A stretch of 64,000 bases of DNA from Ctenosaura bakeri (taxonomy: Eukaryota > Chordata > Lepidosauria > Squamata > Iguanidae). The position numbers were made by a program, and so were the translations under genes. Position 1 is the stretch's first letter, and every line of letters begins with the position of its first letter. Where the stretch lies: the NCBI GenBank assembly GCA_948474755.1, contig CAOLHI010002525.1, forward strand, positions 124,001-188,000. The letters are read 5' to 3'. Shown piece by piece: positions 1 through 12,519 of this stretch. The notes below the pieces were generated by a model that was not told where the DNA came from, made no database searches, and saw only the letters and a program-made list of their open reading frames with translations.

Positions 1-490
1 ACCTGACACGTTAGATAGTGAAGTAACAAGGGGGAATATAAATGCTTCTATAAATATAGGAAAACTGTAACAAAGGGTCAGGCCGATATACTTAGAATGC
101 AAAAGAAATCCAGGAGAGGAGAAGTGGAGTGTGACTACAGCCCACTGTGTCATCATCTGTTTCTTCCATTCCTACTATTTGGAAACCAAATTACAAGCCA
201 GTGAAATTCATTTTAAAAGCTGTAGTTATCTCGGTAATTTGTTTGCGAAAGCATCTCATGTGTATATACAGATTCAGGGAGCACTCTTATTTGGAAGGAG
301 AATTTTAAATGTTGACATTCAGATTATGAATGTAAAAAGCTGAACATTTGCACATGTAGAATGTTATGCTACAATATTGGTGTTACATGGCAAAAGTTAA
401 AAATTACAACAAACAAAGAATTCTGTTTGGGTATTGATACGGTGGTCTTGGCTTTATATTTTTATTTGGGTGTTTGGATCTAAAAATGTA
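1..490. other. Unique AT-rich noncoding DNA
   Basis: No gene or recognisable repeat is visible here. The longest open frame is about 70 codons, has no motif, and looks like chance. Confidence 0.5.
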
Positions 491-496
491 TTTATG

Positions 497-681
497 TATG
501 GTGTAGTAGTCTGAGTGTTAGACTAGGACCGTGGGAGATCAGGGTTTGAATTTCCAGTTTACCATGGAAACCTCCTGGCTGACCTTAGACTCTCTCAGCC
601 TCAGAAGAAGACAAACCCCCTTTGCCAAATCTTGCCACTTTAAAGTTGCCATCCATCAGAAATTACTTAAAGGCACACTAT
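497..681 (+). repeat. tRNA-derived squamate SINE
   Basis: The copy opens with a degraded pol III box A (tggtgtagtagtctgagtg). A box-B-like block (agggtttgaatttcc) follows about 50 bases later. Next come the family's 'accttagactctctcagcctc' style middle, a 'ccaaatcttgcca' segment and the tail 'cagaaattacttaaaggc'. The same order recurs at 10500, 31652, 41252 and 48173, which is the main evidence that this is one family. Relative to the other copies it has lost some bases between the middle and the tail. The family resembles the tRNA SINE common in anole and snake genomes; I do not assign a Repbase name. Confidence 0.85.
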
Positions 682-689
682 AGATATAT

Positions 690-3600
690 CTTACCTTTCT
701 CCAACACATCCAAGGCTATTTGTATAGCTGTTCACCTTTACATTCTCACCACAACTCTGTGAAGTATTTCAGACTTTCAGCCCAAGGTTACTGCAATTGT
801 CCTGGGGACTCAAAATAGGAACTCACAAGTCCTAGTTTAGCACTCTCACCACTACTGGCTCTCAAATTAAACAAGAAACAAGGATGGAGGGCAATGGAAA
901 CTACACATTTGCTACCTCCAGAGGAGCCCTGTTGAGGTGATGACATTCTTCATTGAATCTCACTCATTCAATCACTCCTGTTATTTGCATCGTCTTATAC
1001 GAGAGTGGCGCTTTAACCAACCGCATGGGATTTTAGTTTCCCATACTACGAAGGAGAGCAATATTTGACATAGTCATTTACTGATAATTGTTGCAGTTGG
1101 TGAGTACATAGAACCCTTTGCTAATGCTATGCAATATGTATCTTGCTGTTTGAGAATTGTGTGTTTGAATAGAATGTGACTACCAGTCTTCCAAGCAATG
1201 GTAATTAGCCAGACTGAGCTACATAATACTACTCATTCACATTCAGGAGTTTGACACAGCACAGTTCTGTCTCTGACATTATAGCAGCAGGAAGCTCACA
1301 GCTCAGTACCAAAGCAATATACATTTCATCCATGCTAAAGAACTATCTGTAGGGAATAAGCGTAGGTGAGTAGTCGGCATGCGGCTAAATGGAAAAAGAA
1401 ACTTTAAACAGATATTTTTAATAGGCTATCATTATTGAGGCATTGTGAGATATGAAAAGCATTAAATTGCATGGTAGCAAATTGTGAAATATTTGCCCTA
1501 CATGAAAAGAAAGGAAGAAAAAACAAATTTGTCCAGGTTCTCCCCTCCCTGTGCTATTAATAATAATAATAATAAAAAAAAAACCCTTCAAACATAAGGG
1601 TAACATAGAAAATGTGCAGATTAGTAGTATTTGGCTATGCTCCTCTGTCTTCCAGTCTTGTTTCAAAGACCTTGGTTAATGCTGGCTGACAGTGAACCAA
1701 TTTTACATGCAGAAATGTTGGTTTTGAGGTGCTGGATTTTGCAAGAGGATTTCTGTAGCAGATCAACCCTGTGTGATGATTCTTGTTGATGGAAACATTT
1801 ATGTACTGACTTTTGACTCTCCCAGGGGTTCCTAAGGTAGTTCAAAACAATAAGCATATAATCCTCAAAGAATGTTCTTTCAGAAACTAGATTTATTATT
1901 TCTTAACAAGATGAGGCAATGTAGAGAAGGTGCATTGGTAGGAACTGCAAGCGTGTCACCAGAAGCAGGGGTGGAGATAGACTATTCTGAGGATAGCTTA
2001 GGCCCCTGGGCCACCAGCCAATCAGGTCTGCCATAGGCCTTCTGTCTATTCCCTCAGATCCCACGATGGCAGGAAGGAGAATGAGGAAAATAATAGATTC
2101 AAGAGGAGCAATAACTTTTCCTTCTCTAGCAATGGTGACTCCTCCATGGTGTTGAGAGAGAAGGAAATGGTGGTGTGGTGTGTGGGGAGAAGAGCTCAGT
2201 TATTATTTTGTATGCCTGTTGAATCAAATACACTTTGGGAAGGACCACCAGGAAAAATTTCTTGGTTCCTGTAGTCATTCAAAACAATAGCTGGGCTCTA
2301 TCTTATCCTATAGCCTCCTGCTCCAGTACCATGTGAGCTGCCATCTTTCCTTCCTCTTTCAACAGCATGGAGGATGAAGGCAGAGGTAGACGTGGGGGTG
2401 AATACCCCCATTCACAGGGTATTATGGGCAGCAGAGGGGTTGGGGTGATGGTGACAGCAGGTACTGAATGCTGAAAATCTGCTTCTACTTGTTGCTCTCA
2501 GGTGTTTGGCCCTTGAGCTCTATCACTGACCAGATGCTTGAAGGAGATATCAAATGTTGCAAATGTGGACTTGTGCAAGAATGTTTTTGTTGTTGTTGTT
2601 GATGATGATGATGCAACTGCCACTGCTAATAATACTTGCATTTAAGTATGCTCTGATCTATATCTCACAACAACTCCTGTGTATTTTTATGCACCTAACA
2701 CTCCAGGAATGCAATCCATGCATGAAGAAGTGGGCTGTGCATCCACAAAAGCTCATGCTACAAGGAATCTTAGTCTAAAAGATGGTAGAATACACTTTTT
2801 TATAATCCTAATAGAATTAAAATTGAGAAAACTAAAGCCACTATAAAAACAAATATGATTAAAATAATAGCCAGCAACGGTGGAGTTTAAAATTAAATGA
2901 ATTCAGATTCTGACAACATAATGGTCTACTTAGCAACCATCAACAAAAGGTAAATCAGGCTTCTCCTAGCAGAGAGTTCCATAGTAAGGATGCTATTTTC
3001 AGGAAGATCTAGACAGGCTATATAATGACAGCCAGAACCTTGAATTAAGCCTCGAAATTAACATGAAGTCGGCTGTGGGTGGATCAGAATCCAATGGTAT
3101 ATGAAAACAGAAGCCTGAAAGCAGGGATACCCCAAGGTATGTTGATGTCTGAGATGGGAAGGGAGAAGGAAAGTCCAAGGGGAACAGATGGGGATATTCC
3201 CCACCCCACCTTTGCTACCTGGGCTTTGCCTTATTTTGCTTTCTACCATCTGCAGTTTCCAAACACTCCCCAAGGGCAGCTACATCTACAGTGCATTGCA
3301 ATGATCTAATCTGATCACATTTCAGTCAAATGTTAATACAGAATTAATTCCCCCTAATGCCAAGAAAGGATTACAGTTTTAGTTGCATTCTTCTAATTCA
3401 GTGCTACTGAATTTAATTTTTAGAAAAGCAAGGAAACTTAGGTTTTAATAACATGTTATGATGCCATATTCAAAGCTTGGAAGAGTTACTTTTTTAGACT
3501 TCACCTCATACTCTCCTCGCCAAAATAGCTACTGGCCATATAGATAGGGGCTTATGGGAGTTAAGTCCAAAAATAATATTTCTAAGCTGTCCTATGTCCT

Positions 3601-6600
3601 ATGATGGTGTCTGAAAGCCATAAGGGAGACCTTAAAGCATCTGTTCATGTTCCAATAAAATATTTGTATTTGGGTTTGTGTGTGTGTGTGTATTTTTCCA
3701 CACTTCAGCTATATAAGGTACAGATCCAAACTCTCTGCATAGTTAGTGAGCTTTTCCTTAGGCTGTTATTCTCTAATTGTCACACAAATGTACCATGGTA
3801 TACTAAGGACTATAATCAGTGAGTTTCCTTTCCCCCCCATAATTAGGGATCTTCTTGTATTGTTCTGCATGCTCTTCCTCTCTGTTTCCTGTATTTTAAA
3901 CTTAATTTCAAAGTAATGTTTTATGTTGTGGTTTTAAACAGCCAAAAAAGATGCCATCTTCTGCTGCCTTGGGCATCAATCATCCCACACATATGCTTCT
4001 GGGACACCATACAGTCTTCTGTCCTTTTCCCTTATACAATGCAGACACAAAGCACAATTGAATGCTATGCTTCATATGTTCCCACTTTAATAGGTACTCA
4101 ACATGTGTTCATTAGCAAGTGCTCTACAAAAATAGGCACTGTGCCTGTTAAATACTTGGCGCCCATCTCCACAAGTTTTGTTTATATGCAATGGGTATTT
4201 TTTTTAAAAAAAGATGCAATTAGCAGTAATACTTATTGTACTAGCCAGAAATATAACATACACAGTTTACAGCTATAAAATGAAGACATTTATTTCCTGA
4301 TTCTACAGAAGGGAGGGAAGCTAATTCTTCTCAGTCATTAGGAAATGCCACCATTGGTGTGTGAGCAACATTCCTCAGAAACACTGAGCTAGAAATCACA
4401 TCAACAGATCATGGATTGCACAACAGGACTGTCTATTGGGAGCCAGGGAAACATTTCCTTTGCATGCTACCAGATGGTGTTGATACGAACACCTTTGCCA
4501 AAGAGCTTGATAGCTTGTAAGAGGAAGTTGAGTGAGGCTGAAAGGGGAGAAAGATCAAAGGAAAGAAATAATAATGAAGAAAAAGTCTGCTGGCTCCCTA
4601 CTAGGTAGGTACCGATAAGATTGATTGTTGCTCTAATGCAGTGCATTGCCCAACTAGTTTATGGGCTGCTATTTAATAGGACTTAGCTCTTTCCAACAGG
4701 AAACCTCAAAGTTAATACCTTCAGTGTACAGCTGGCATTTCGTGACTGAAGACATACAAGTGTGTTTTATATAAGACTCTGGACTTGGGTCTCTGAACTC
4801 TGTTCTGCCAAACAGGAGATGAGGTAGTAAATCTATATCTAGACATTACCACTTCAGATTGTAAATTGGGACTTGCACATTCAAATGTTCCTCCACTAGA
4901 AAAAAAAATCATCATGCTTAGGAAAGTAGCTATGAAGAATAAGGACTCCAGTCTAGCCCTTTTACCAACATGCAAATATTCAGTGTTTAGGGCCAAAACT
5001 CTGAATACAGGCTTGTAACCTCCTTTGCTGTTTGTGAAAACTGGGCCAGAAGTTCCAATTGACAACACTTACATATAGCCATATAGCATATACCCATAAT
5101 CTTTCTTTCACTACATTATAAAACATATGGTCCATGAGAGCAAATGCTGAGATAAAATGATATTTTTTTCAAGGTACCACAACATTCCTTTTTAAAATAT
5201 TGAAATAAGAGAACCAAGAAATCTTTTTGAAAATGCCTTTAGATTTTTTTTCAAACTTTCCTAAATTGACCCACACACGCATATTTGCAAACATTGCACT
5301 TTTTTCTAGTGGTCGTTCTGATGTACTGGCCCACAGTTTTATAGAAATGGAATAACAGCATTTTCACTGCTGTGGAAACAGAGTGGCTTCCTAGAATCAG
5401 GCTGAAAAGTCCCAACATCAATTCCAATCTCACTTCTAGTATCTCAGCAGGCATTTTGTAGTTAATCTAAAGAGTAATTGTACTTGGTTTAGAACCAGTA
5501 TTTGCCAACCTGAACCTCTCTGGTGGGCCATATTCATGTACTTTTCAGTAACCAGAACTGATGTCACATCTCTTTGATTTTGCTTTTAACCAGTTTTTTC
5601 CCCTATTATTTTTAAAGGGTTGGGACTCATGCCCCAGTTTACATGTTTTGAGTGAAAAATCCTTTCCCCTCATTGGTTTGAAGGTACATGGGGTGACTGT
5701 TTGCTGTGTGTTTTTATCTCTGTTATGTATGATTGAACCCAGTATAAAATCAGAAAGAACAGTAACAAAATCTGGGACTTTTCAATCAGTCTGGATGCTC
5801 CTCAGGTTGCCCATGAATATTCTGTTGAGTATTAGAGAGGTTAAGAAGGGACTACAAGAGAACACTACAGAGTGTTAAGGAGGGTAAGAACAAAGACTTG
5901 GGACCTCTGGAAATCCTGGTGGATGATGCCTTCATTCTGCTTCTTGCAACAGAAACATAGCCAGATGCTTCTCCAATGCCTCCCTTCCTCCAATTGACAC
6001 TAAATGGATGTGGAACAGGGCCTAGATCAGCTAAAAAATGAGTCCCACAGGGATATTGGTTGCTTGTATGAGGTTGGTAGAGAACTCTAATCTCTGCAAC
6101 ATCCAAACCCCCTGAAGACTTCAGGTACTATAAGCCCATCATCACTAACAGGATGTCACACACAGATGGAAATTGTTTACATTTTGAGATCTACATAATC
6201 TAGATCAGCCTTCTATTTATCAGTGAATTTCCTTCCAATGAAATTTCATGTAGGTAAATGAAGTCTGTAGGTCTGCAACCTAGCTGTACAGTAAGGAAAC
6301 CTCTTTCTTCATGACTGCTTCCAAAGGGTGGGAGAACTGGCATATTATTTTAGGCCATCAACACTTCTGTGGACTAATAGTTTTTATTGTTTTATTTGCA
6401 AGGCTGATCTAGGTGATATATGATTAAAAACTAGGTCCCTTCTAATCAAAATTTTGAAAATGCTTCATATATTTGTTCTTCTTTCATTCTAAATCAAAGC
6501 AAGCCAAGCATAGACAAGATCAACATGGTATTAATTTTACTTGCTCATTTTCCTTATTAAAATTAATTAATCTTTTTTTACTATATTTATATAAAACTAC

Positions 6601-7150
6601 CCAATAACATCACTCTCTGGGTGGCTTACACCATGAAAAAAAATATATTAAAGAACTACTTCCACGGATAATCTATCATATTATAGAACTGTTTCAAATG
6701 TCAACAGCTGATCTGCATTAATGTCAACAGAAATATAACAAGCAATTGTTTTTGTAGAAATCCGTGGACAGTTTCAGAGAAGGATTGCTGTGTAAACATT
6801 TATTTTTCTTTGGTTTCTACTGTAGATTTTTTTCTCAAGGTTTGGTGTTGTCTTGATGCTGTTTAAAACCTGCTTAGCTCAAGAAAGAGCAGCGCATAAG
6901 AAAATAAATAATAAAAAGGTCTGTATATTTCAGAAATAGGGTCTCTTGTATAGATTTAAATTTACACAAAAGCCATTATTTGTCTTTGTTCATGGTTTAC
7001 ATAACCAGAAACTTGATTAGAAGAATCTAAATCCAATGCCTGGAATCCCGTTCAGCAGTTCTTATGAGCTGGACTTATGATATCATAACTACTGAGGAGT
7101 CATATTTATGGTTATGAATGATTGAATGTGACTCCAAAAATCTACTTTCA
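690..7150. other. Long stretch with no gene; scattered simple repeats
   Basis: I see no supportable gene in this 6.4 kb. It holds short simple repeats: TAA-type followed by an A run near 1557-1584, a TTG run joined to a GAT run at 2586-2613, and a short GT run near 3677-3691. The rest is AT-rich sequence whose reading frames are all short and motif-free. The longest (about 120 codons at 3916-4278) has no domain or codon pattern I can recognise. Confidence 0.5.
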
Positions 7151-7153
7151 CAG

Positions 7154-7385
7154 CCTGTCAGCATTCTGACTAAAGTATTTCTGAGGGACTGGAGACTGGA
7201 AAATAGTACATGCAGCATGCACCTGTTTGTTGGTGCCTTTGGACAAGCAGTTGTGCAGGACCCTGAAGAGTTTCTCCAGCTGCCTGTTCTTAAGGCTCTT
7301 CATGACTGAGAAAGCACTGGGAACATCATTCCCAATGTCCCAATCTCCAGTGCCTAAGAAATGTTTCAGACAGGGCACTGCCAGG
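7154..7385. mobile_element. Palindromic MITE, about 46-bp inverted ends
   Basis: The left end reads cctgtcagcattctgactaa and continues ...tttctgagggactggagac. The right end, reverse-complemented, reads cctggcagtgccctgtctga and continues ...tttcttaggcactggagat. These are imperfect inverted repeats of about 46 bases around a 140-base centre. That structure fits a non-autonomous DNA transposon. I could not fix a target-site duplication, so the superfamily is open. Reading frames on both strands are a result of the palindrome. Confidence 0.6.
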
Positions 7386-7857
7386 CTTTGTTTGTTTGTG
7401 TTTTTTAATGGGTAGAGATGAGCACCATCAGCTATAACTTCAATGACAGAGGTCTATCACCATAGTTATGATGATGATGCAGGATCATGTCCAAATTTCT
7501 TGTTCCTAAGTCAGAGGGAAGATGGATCCTACATGCAGCAGCTTGTATTTATTCATGATCAGTGATGGAGTAAATCAAATTTTATTTTGATTCACTTGTG
7601 CAGTACTTAATTTCTGACAGGGAGCAACCTTCATTGAGGGAGACAAGAATAATAATCAAATGCACCAACTGTTTCATTCTGTAGAATCTTATGACTCCTT
7701 GGGATTTCCAAGGTATTGTTATTCACAGAAAAGTTGATTGGTGCAAAATCAGGTCTATTCCACTTCAGCTAAACACTATTTACATGTATTTATGAGTAGC
7801 TGATCTTTTTTGTTTGTAAAAAATGTACCCAATACCTGATCCAAGTTTTTAAAATGT

Positions 7858-8033
7858 GTTGTTGTTGTGTGCCTTTAAGTCATTTCCAATTTATGACAAC
7901 TCTAAGGTGAAACCATCATGAAATTTTCTTGACAAGATTTTTTCAGAGGGGATTTCCCATTGCCTTCTTCTGAGGATGAGAGAGTGTGATTTGCCCAAGG
8001 TCACCTAGTTGGTTTCTAAGGCTGAGTAGGATG
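7858..8033 (-). repeat. tRNA-derived squamate SINE, antisense, 5' truncated
   Basis: In plus orientation it begins with the family's reversed tail (TTG repeats, then gtgtgcctttaagtcatttc). It continues through 'ttcttgacaagattttttca', 'ttgccttcttctgaggatga' and 'gatttgcccaaggtcaccta', and breaks off near 'gctgagtagg'. The tRNA-like head with boxes A and B is missing. The middle and tail match the other copies. Confidence 0.85.
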
Positions 8034-8279
8034 ACCTCCTGCTCCTCCTCTTTATTTATATCCCACTTTTTTCCAGCACTGGAAACAATTATTATTTACT
8101 TCTGCTTGATTATTGACCCCATAAATATTGGGTTCAAGATCTCGCTAGGTTGCCCTGCCTCTTGCATTGCTATAGCTTGTGCTCTTGCTAATTCCCATTC
8201 CCCAGTATTGGAGCATATTGAGGTGTCCCTCATGGGAATGCAATCATTCACACAGACCTAGCAAAAGAAAGGTAGGAGT

Positions 8280-8850
8280 TTGATAGAGGATTTTAAGAGG
8301 GATTTTTCAGGGGAAATACTACATCCTGAAGTCCGGGTAGTCAGAAGAAAAGTCAGTTGGAGCGGAGATTCTCACCACGTGGAAGCTGAGGGGAAGGCTC
8401 GGTGAACAGAGCAGCAGCAAGGCGGGATGGAAGCCAGGAGCGATCTGAAGAAGCGCTCAAAATCAGGAGGTCTTATAGGGGAAAATGTTCCTATAGGCTA
8501 GTCCGTTCCTGGGGAAAACAATGGGTTTCGGGCTGGAGACAAAGCCTCCGAAAGGTCAGTACTCTGCATGATAGTGCAGACAGTATGCAAACGAGGAGTG
8601 CTTGACAGTTGGATATTCAGCTCGTCAAGCTGCCTGCTCGGGGCAAGGAATCTTTTGTACACTGCATGCATACATAATGTGGTTTTAAAGTGCACTTGCC
8701 TGGAGGTCTCCTGAAGCGGCATTCCGGCAATTACTGGCCAGCCTGGATTTATTTTGCATTGTTCAGCTATTTTCGGCCGTGCCCGTGTGTGTGCTTGTCC
8801 AGGGGCCTCACAAGCATGTGGAGAGGAACGGTTTGAGATGGTCAATTTCT
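8280..8850. other. CpG-containing GC-rich patch, unassigned
   Basis: This patch has roughly twenty CpG dinucleotides in about 550 bases, in a region where CpG is otherwise rare. I found no terminal repeats, splice pattern or recognisable protein. It may be an old GC-rich retroelement segment or an unmethylated regulatory patch. The open frames (67 codons at 8402-8605 on the plus strand, 115 codons at 8498-8845 on the minus strand) show no family features. Confidence 0.35.
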
Positions 8851-8859
8851 TGATATCAA

Positions 8860-9380
8860 ATGATATCTAATAGACCATAGGTCCAGACTAGAAACCACAG
8901 TAACAAATGGATACATTTCATCCTTTTAGACAGGCCCAGTGAGCATGAACACATTAAGCTATATCTCTGGCCCTTCTGCCCCTCAGTTGATTACTACCAT
9001 GGTCCCATCTCTTGCAGTGCACTTGCAGAAGAGACAACATTTTCGAGAGACTTTCTCTTCAGGTTCTGAGCAGCTCTTAGCAGGTATTAAGGTGTCTTCC
9101 TCTTCACCTGTGGCTCCCTCGATCAGTTTGCAGTTTTTCATTGCACTTTCAATTTTTAGAATGCAAATTGCACATCCAGATTATAGAAGGTATAACTGTA
9201 ATGGGCAGTCATATTCTTGATCTCTACCCATTCCATCCAGAACACAGCTATATTATTTGGAAATTTGTACAAACATACACTTGCTGCTTATTGGGCAGTC
9301 ATGGAAGTGAAATCTGTTTTTCCCTGAATGCTAACATTGTTCTGGCTACAAGAGCTGACATCAAATTTTCACCTCCACAA
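8860..9380. other. No feature recognised
   Basis: AT-rich noncoding DNA. Some of it may be diverged LINE sequence leading into the CR1-like segment that follows, but I cannot show this. Confidence 0.35.
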
Positions 9381-9383
9381 ATA

Positions 9384-9650
9384 GGACCAGAACAATTCCA
9401 GAGGAGGACAACCAAAATGGTGAAGGGTCTGGAAGCCATGCCCTATAAGGAGTGGCTTAGGGAGCTGAGTATGTTTAGTCTGCAGCAGAGAAGGTTAAGA
9501 GGGGACACGATGGCTATGTTTTAATGTTTGAAAGGATGCCATGTCGAGGAGGGAGAAGACTTGTTTTCCACTGCTCCAGAGACTAGGACACAGAGCAATG
9601 GATTCAAGATGCAGGAAAGGAGATTCCACCTGAACCTCAGGACCACATAA
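9384..9650 (+). repeat. CR1-type LINE fragment
   Basis: The sequence follows the late part of vertebrate CR1 elements block by block. The blocks include 'aggacaaccaaaatggtgaa', 'gagctgagtatgtttagtct', 'gaaggttaagaggggacac', 'aggatgccatgtcgagga', 'gaagacttgttttccactgc' and 'atgcaggaaaggagattcca'. It ends before the usual CR1 3' terminus, so it is truncated at both ends and is dead. Recognition rests on remembered CR1 consensus blocks. Confidence 0.8.
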
Positions 9651-9660
9651 TAGAATTCAT

Positions 9661-9685
9661 CTTTTCTTTTCTTTTCTTTTCTTTC
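9661..9685. repeat. CTTTT microsatellite
   Basis: About five tandem copies of cttttctttt-type pentamers directly follow the CR1 fragment. Confidence 0.9.
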
Positions 9686-9867
9686 TAATACATTACATTG
9701 GTTGTGACAAAAAACAAACAACAAAAATGAACAAGCTGGCAAACAAACCCAGTGCTGAAATAGATCTGTTGGGACAATTCTGTCAAAATTTTGATAAAAG
9801 GGACTAAAATTTCCATCCATTGGATTTTGCACAAAACCTCTTCATAATAGCTTTGCAAAATAATCCA

Positions 9868-9907
9868 GAAAAAAAGAAAAAGAAGAAGAGGAAGAAGAAG
9901 AAGATAA
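9868..9907. repeat. GA/GAA-rich simple repeat
   Basis: A purine tract of AAAG and GAA units (agaagaagaggaagaagaag). Confidence 0.85.
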
Positions 9908-10499
9908 GAGTGATGAAGATAGTATCATCCAGACATGAAAAAACTCTGGAAAATTGGCTCCTGTACTCTAGCCTCTTCTAACTCATATGTTGTTGAGTTA
10001 AACCACTTGTAAAGGTACAAGATGCATACTTCAGAACCCTAAATTTCCTTTGCTGGGACCTCTGCAATGTCCTAAAAGTGAAATCTAGTCTACTGTAACC
10101 TGCATTTACTGCACAATTGTCTTGTTCTTTGGAAATCTCAGGCAGATTTCTTTGAGTCAGTTTTTCTTGTTTTTAGCTAAACTCAGTTCATCGAATTGGA
10201 TTAGTAAAATTATTGAATTAGTAAAATTAGCAAAAAAAAAAAAAGTATCTTTAAATGCCACTAAAATGCTATGCCTGATGTGAAAGAACGGAAAGATCTG
10301 AAGAATATTCAGTATGACCTCTACAAAGTTAAACCACATGATGCAAGCTGTTAATCCTTAAATTAATGTTTCACAGACTAGTAGACAAGAATATGTATGT
10401 GTTTCTTTTCAAGTGCCTTTTAGCAGGCATTGTATAAAACAGGTAAAATTCAGAGACTAAGATTAATTTCAGCCAGCATATGCTTGATTAAGATGTATT

Positions 10500-10705
10500 G
10501 GAGACTCAGCATGGTGTAGTGGTTTAAGCATTGGACTATGGTCCTGGAGACCAGTGTGATTCCCCATTCAGCCATGGAAACTCAATGGGTGACCTTGTGT
10601 CCATCACACAGTCTGAGTCTCAGAAAACCCCATGATAAGTTCACCCTAGGGTTGCCATAAGTCAGAAATTACTTGAAGGCATCCGACAAGAACAAGAACA
10701 ACTAT
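10500..10705 (+). repeat. tRNA-derived squamate SINE
   Basis: Box A is intact (catggtgtagtggtttaagc). A degraded box B (gtgtgattcccc) is followed by 'catggaaactcaatgggtga', 'cagtctgagtctcagaaaac', 'ccctagggttgccataagtc' and the tail 'agaaattacttgaaggcat'. A short AAC/AAG-type tail (aagaacaagaacaac) closes it. An internal deletion removed the 'aaacctcctctgaacaaatc' block seen in fuller copies. Confidence 0.9.
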
Positions 10706-10727
10706 TTTGTTCAATGTAAAGTTGAAG

Positions 10728-10965
10728 GCTTTCACGGCTGGAATCCATAGGTTGTTGTAGGTTTTCTGGGCTTTGAGGCCGTGTTCTATTAGAATTTTCT
10801 CGTGACGTTTCACCTGCATCTGTGGCTGGCATCTTCAGAGGATCATCTGAAGATGTCATCTGAAGAGGATCCTCTGAAGATGCCAGCCACAGATACAGGT
10901 GAAACGTCATGAGAAAATACTAATAGAACACTGCCTCAAAGCCCAGAAAACCCACAACAACCTAA
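10728..10965. mobile_element. Large palindrome with hammerhead-like arms (Penelope-type candidate)
   Basis: Two arms of about 102 bases (10749-10850 and 10862-10963) are near-perfect reverse complements around a short centre. The outward sequence includes 'aggttttctgggctttgagg'. Each arm contains CTGAAGA, then a short potential stem, then GAAACGTC. This order resembles a hammerhead ribozyme core, on the minus strand at 10799-10841 and on the plus strand at 10871-10913. Penelope-like retroelements are known to carry hammerhead motifs in their terminal repeats, and that is the basis of the assignment. An extra T after CTGAAGA and mismatches in the stem argue against full activity here. Confidence 0.55.
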
Positions 10966-10969
10966 CTGT

Positions 10970-12390
10970 TTTGTTGTCTTTGACTTCCTTCATCTTGAAT
11001 ACCGAAAAATCTGTATGATGTTCTTTGAAAGGAATATAATACATAGAATAAAACAATCAAAGAAATTGTTTCAGTGCTTCAAATTTGCAGCATGCAGTGC
11101 AAATATATTGCATGCTGACACTTTATGGGCCAATAAGACATTATGATGAAATGTTCAGTACGTTAACATATTTGTCATAGTGATTTCCTATAAAAATGGG
11201 CAGCATTTAAATTGTGAGTGTGATACTTAAGATGGAGAACCACAACTCCACCTCTACTTTCCTCCCCAAATAGCTTTTGTCTAGTTTTTTTTCTCCTCTT
11301 CCCATGAAACTCTGAGACTAGACCTAAACAGTTGAAAGGAAGGTGAAAAATAGCTTGGGAGAAGTAATTTTAAGGGAAAATACTCAAAAATACTTTCAGC
11401 ATATCTTCTTATCTACCCGGATTACACTTCAAAAACAGTCCACCCCTCGCTAGATAAATGATCATGACCTGCAGTATCACATTGACAGTCTCACCATTAT
11501 GTTTATGTTGGCCTTCTAAGAGGGCCAGCTGATGTGTAGGTACTCTTGAGCAGTCCTAAAGATTTAAATGGCTTTACTCATAATCTTTATAGGGCCATCC
11601 ATGTTCATCCTTACAACTGAGAAGCGAGCTGTATCTGAAGCAAAGTGTCTGGCATCTTCCTAGCATATGGTGTGCAAGTAGCATCTTAAATGCCATGAAA
11701 TGTCAATATTAATGCCTGATGGCACTGCAAAAAACTAATTTTTAAGTCAGACAGGGCTAAATCCAACTGAGTGGATTTGTTTATATTCTCTAGCACAGAG
11801 ATATGGGCTAAATCCCAAACTGTCTTTTGACTTGTGTTAGAGATATCTTTTCCATATCTCACTTACAAGCTCCCTTTGCTGTGCTCTTCTTATCGGCTCA
11901 AGAGCAAAGTCTAAAATTAACATCTTTTCCTTGCCTCCCAGAGGCTCCAGTGGCCTCTTGGTAGAGAGAAGCAGCCATAATTTATGCAGAAAATAATTTA
12001 TGCTCTTTGGCATCCCATGAAAAAGAAATTAGTAACCAGATCCAGCTTTAGCAAACTTGAAAAACAAACCACGATTGCAGGCTGGTGGTTATACTGGGTG
12101 CTAACACATTTATGGCCAAGGAAGAGATAATCCTAGCAGATTTAGTAAGACTTGTGAGACTGACAAGATACAATGTGACATTATAGGATCTTTTTACAGT
12201 ATGTTAAAGGCTGGCAGGCCTTTCAAAAGGCCTTTTTATTTCCACCTGGCTCTGGATGAATAAAAATGTACCCACTCATTCCTGGGTTGCATTAGTGTAG
12301 AAATGATCTAAAGATGATATCATGACAAGGAGAAGGGAGGGGAGATAAGACAAATTGTGCCAGTTCATCATGTTTTAACCCAAGTAACAG
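10970..12390. other. No gene or repeat recognised
   Basis: AT-rich unique-looking sequence with no open frame worth naming. Confidence 0.4.
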
Positions 12391-12394
12391 TTTT

Positions 12395-12515
12395 AATCCA
12401 AGGCTGAGGAGGGGGGAGAAAAAATCTTATTCCCCAGGCCACAAAGTCTATACACTCTAGTGATTATAGGGTTGCAACACCAGCCTTACATTAAAGATGA
12501 GTCATAAGAATCATA
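12395..12515. repeat. Weak unclassified repeat, related to 26540-26640
   Basis: Two anchor blocks recur in the same order and at similar spacing in both places: 'ccccaggccaca', then an A/G-rich run, then 'ccttacat' followed by 'aaa'. The family is unknown, and either member could be part of an old LTR or LINE. Confidence 0.3.
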
Positions 12516-12519
12516 TTTA

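Noticed and set aside
9384..9650. Coding remnant of CR1 reverse transcriptase
   Set aside because: The matched blocks belong to the far 3' part of CR1, and no reverse-transcriptase motif is visible in any frame.
10662..10910. 82-codon minus-strand frame with repeated SSEDPL/SSDDPL peptides
   Set aside because: Peptide repetition reflects the centre of the large palindrome, not a protein.
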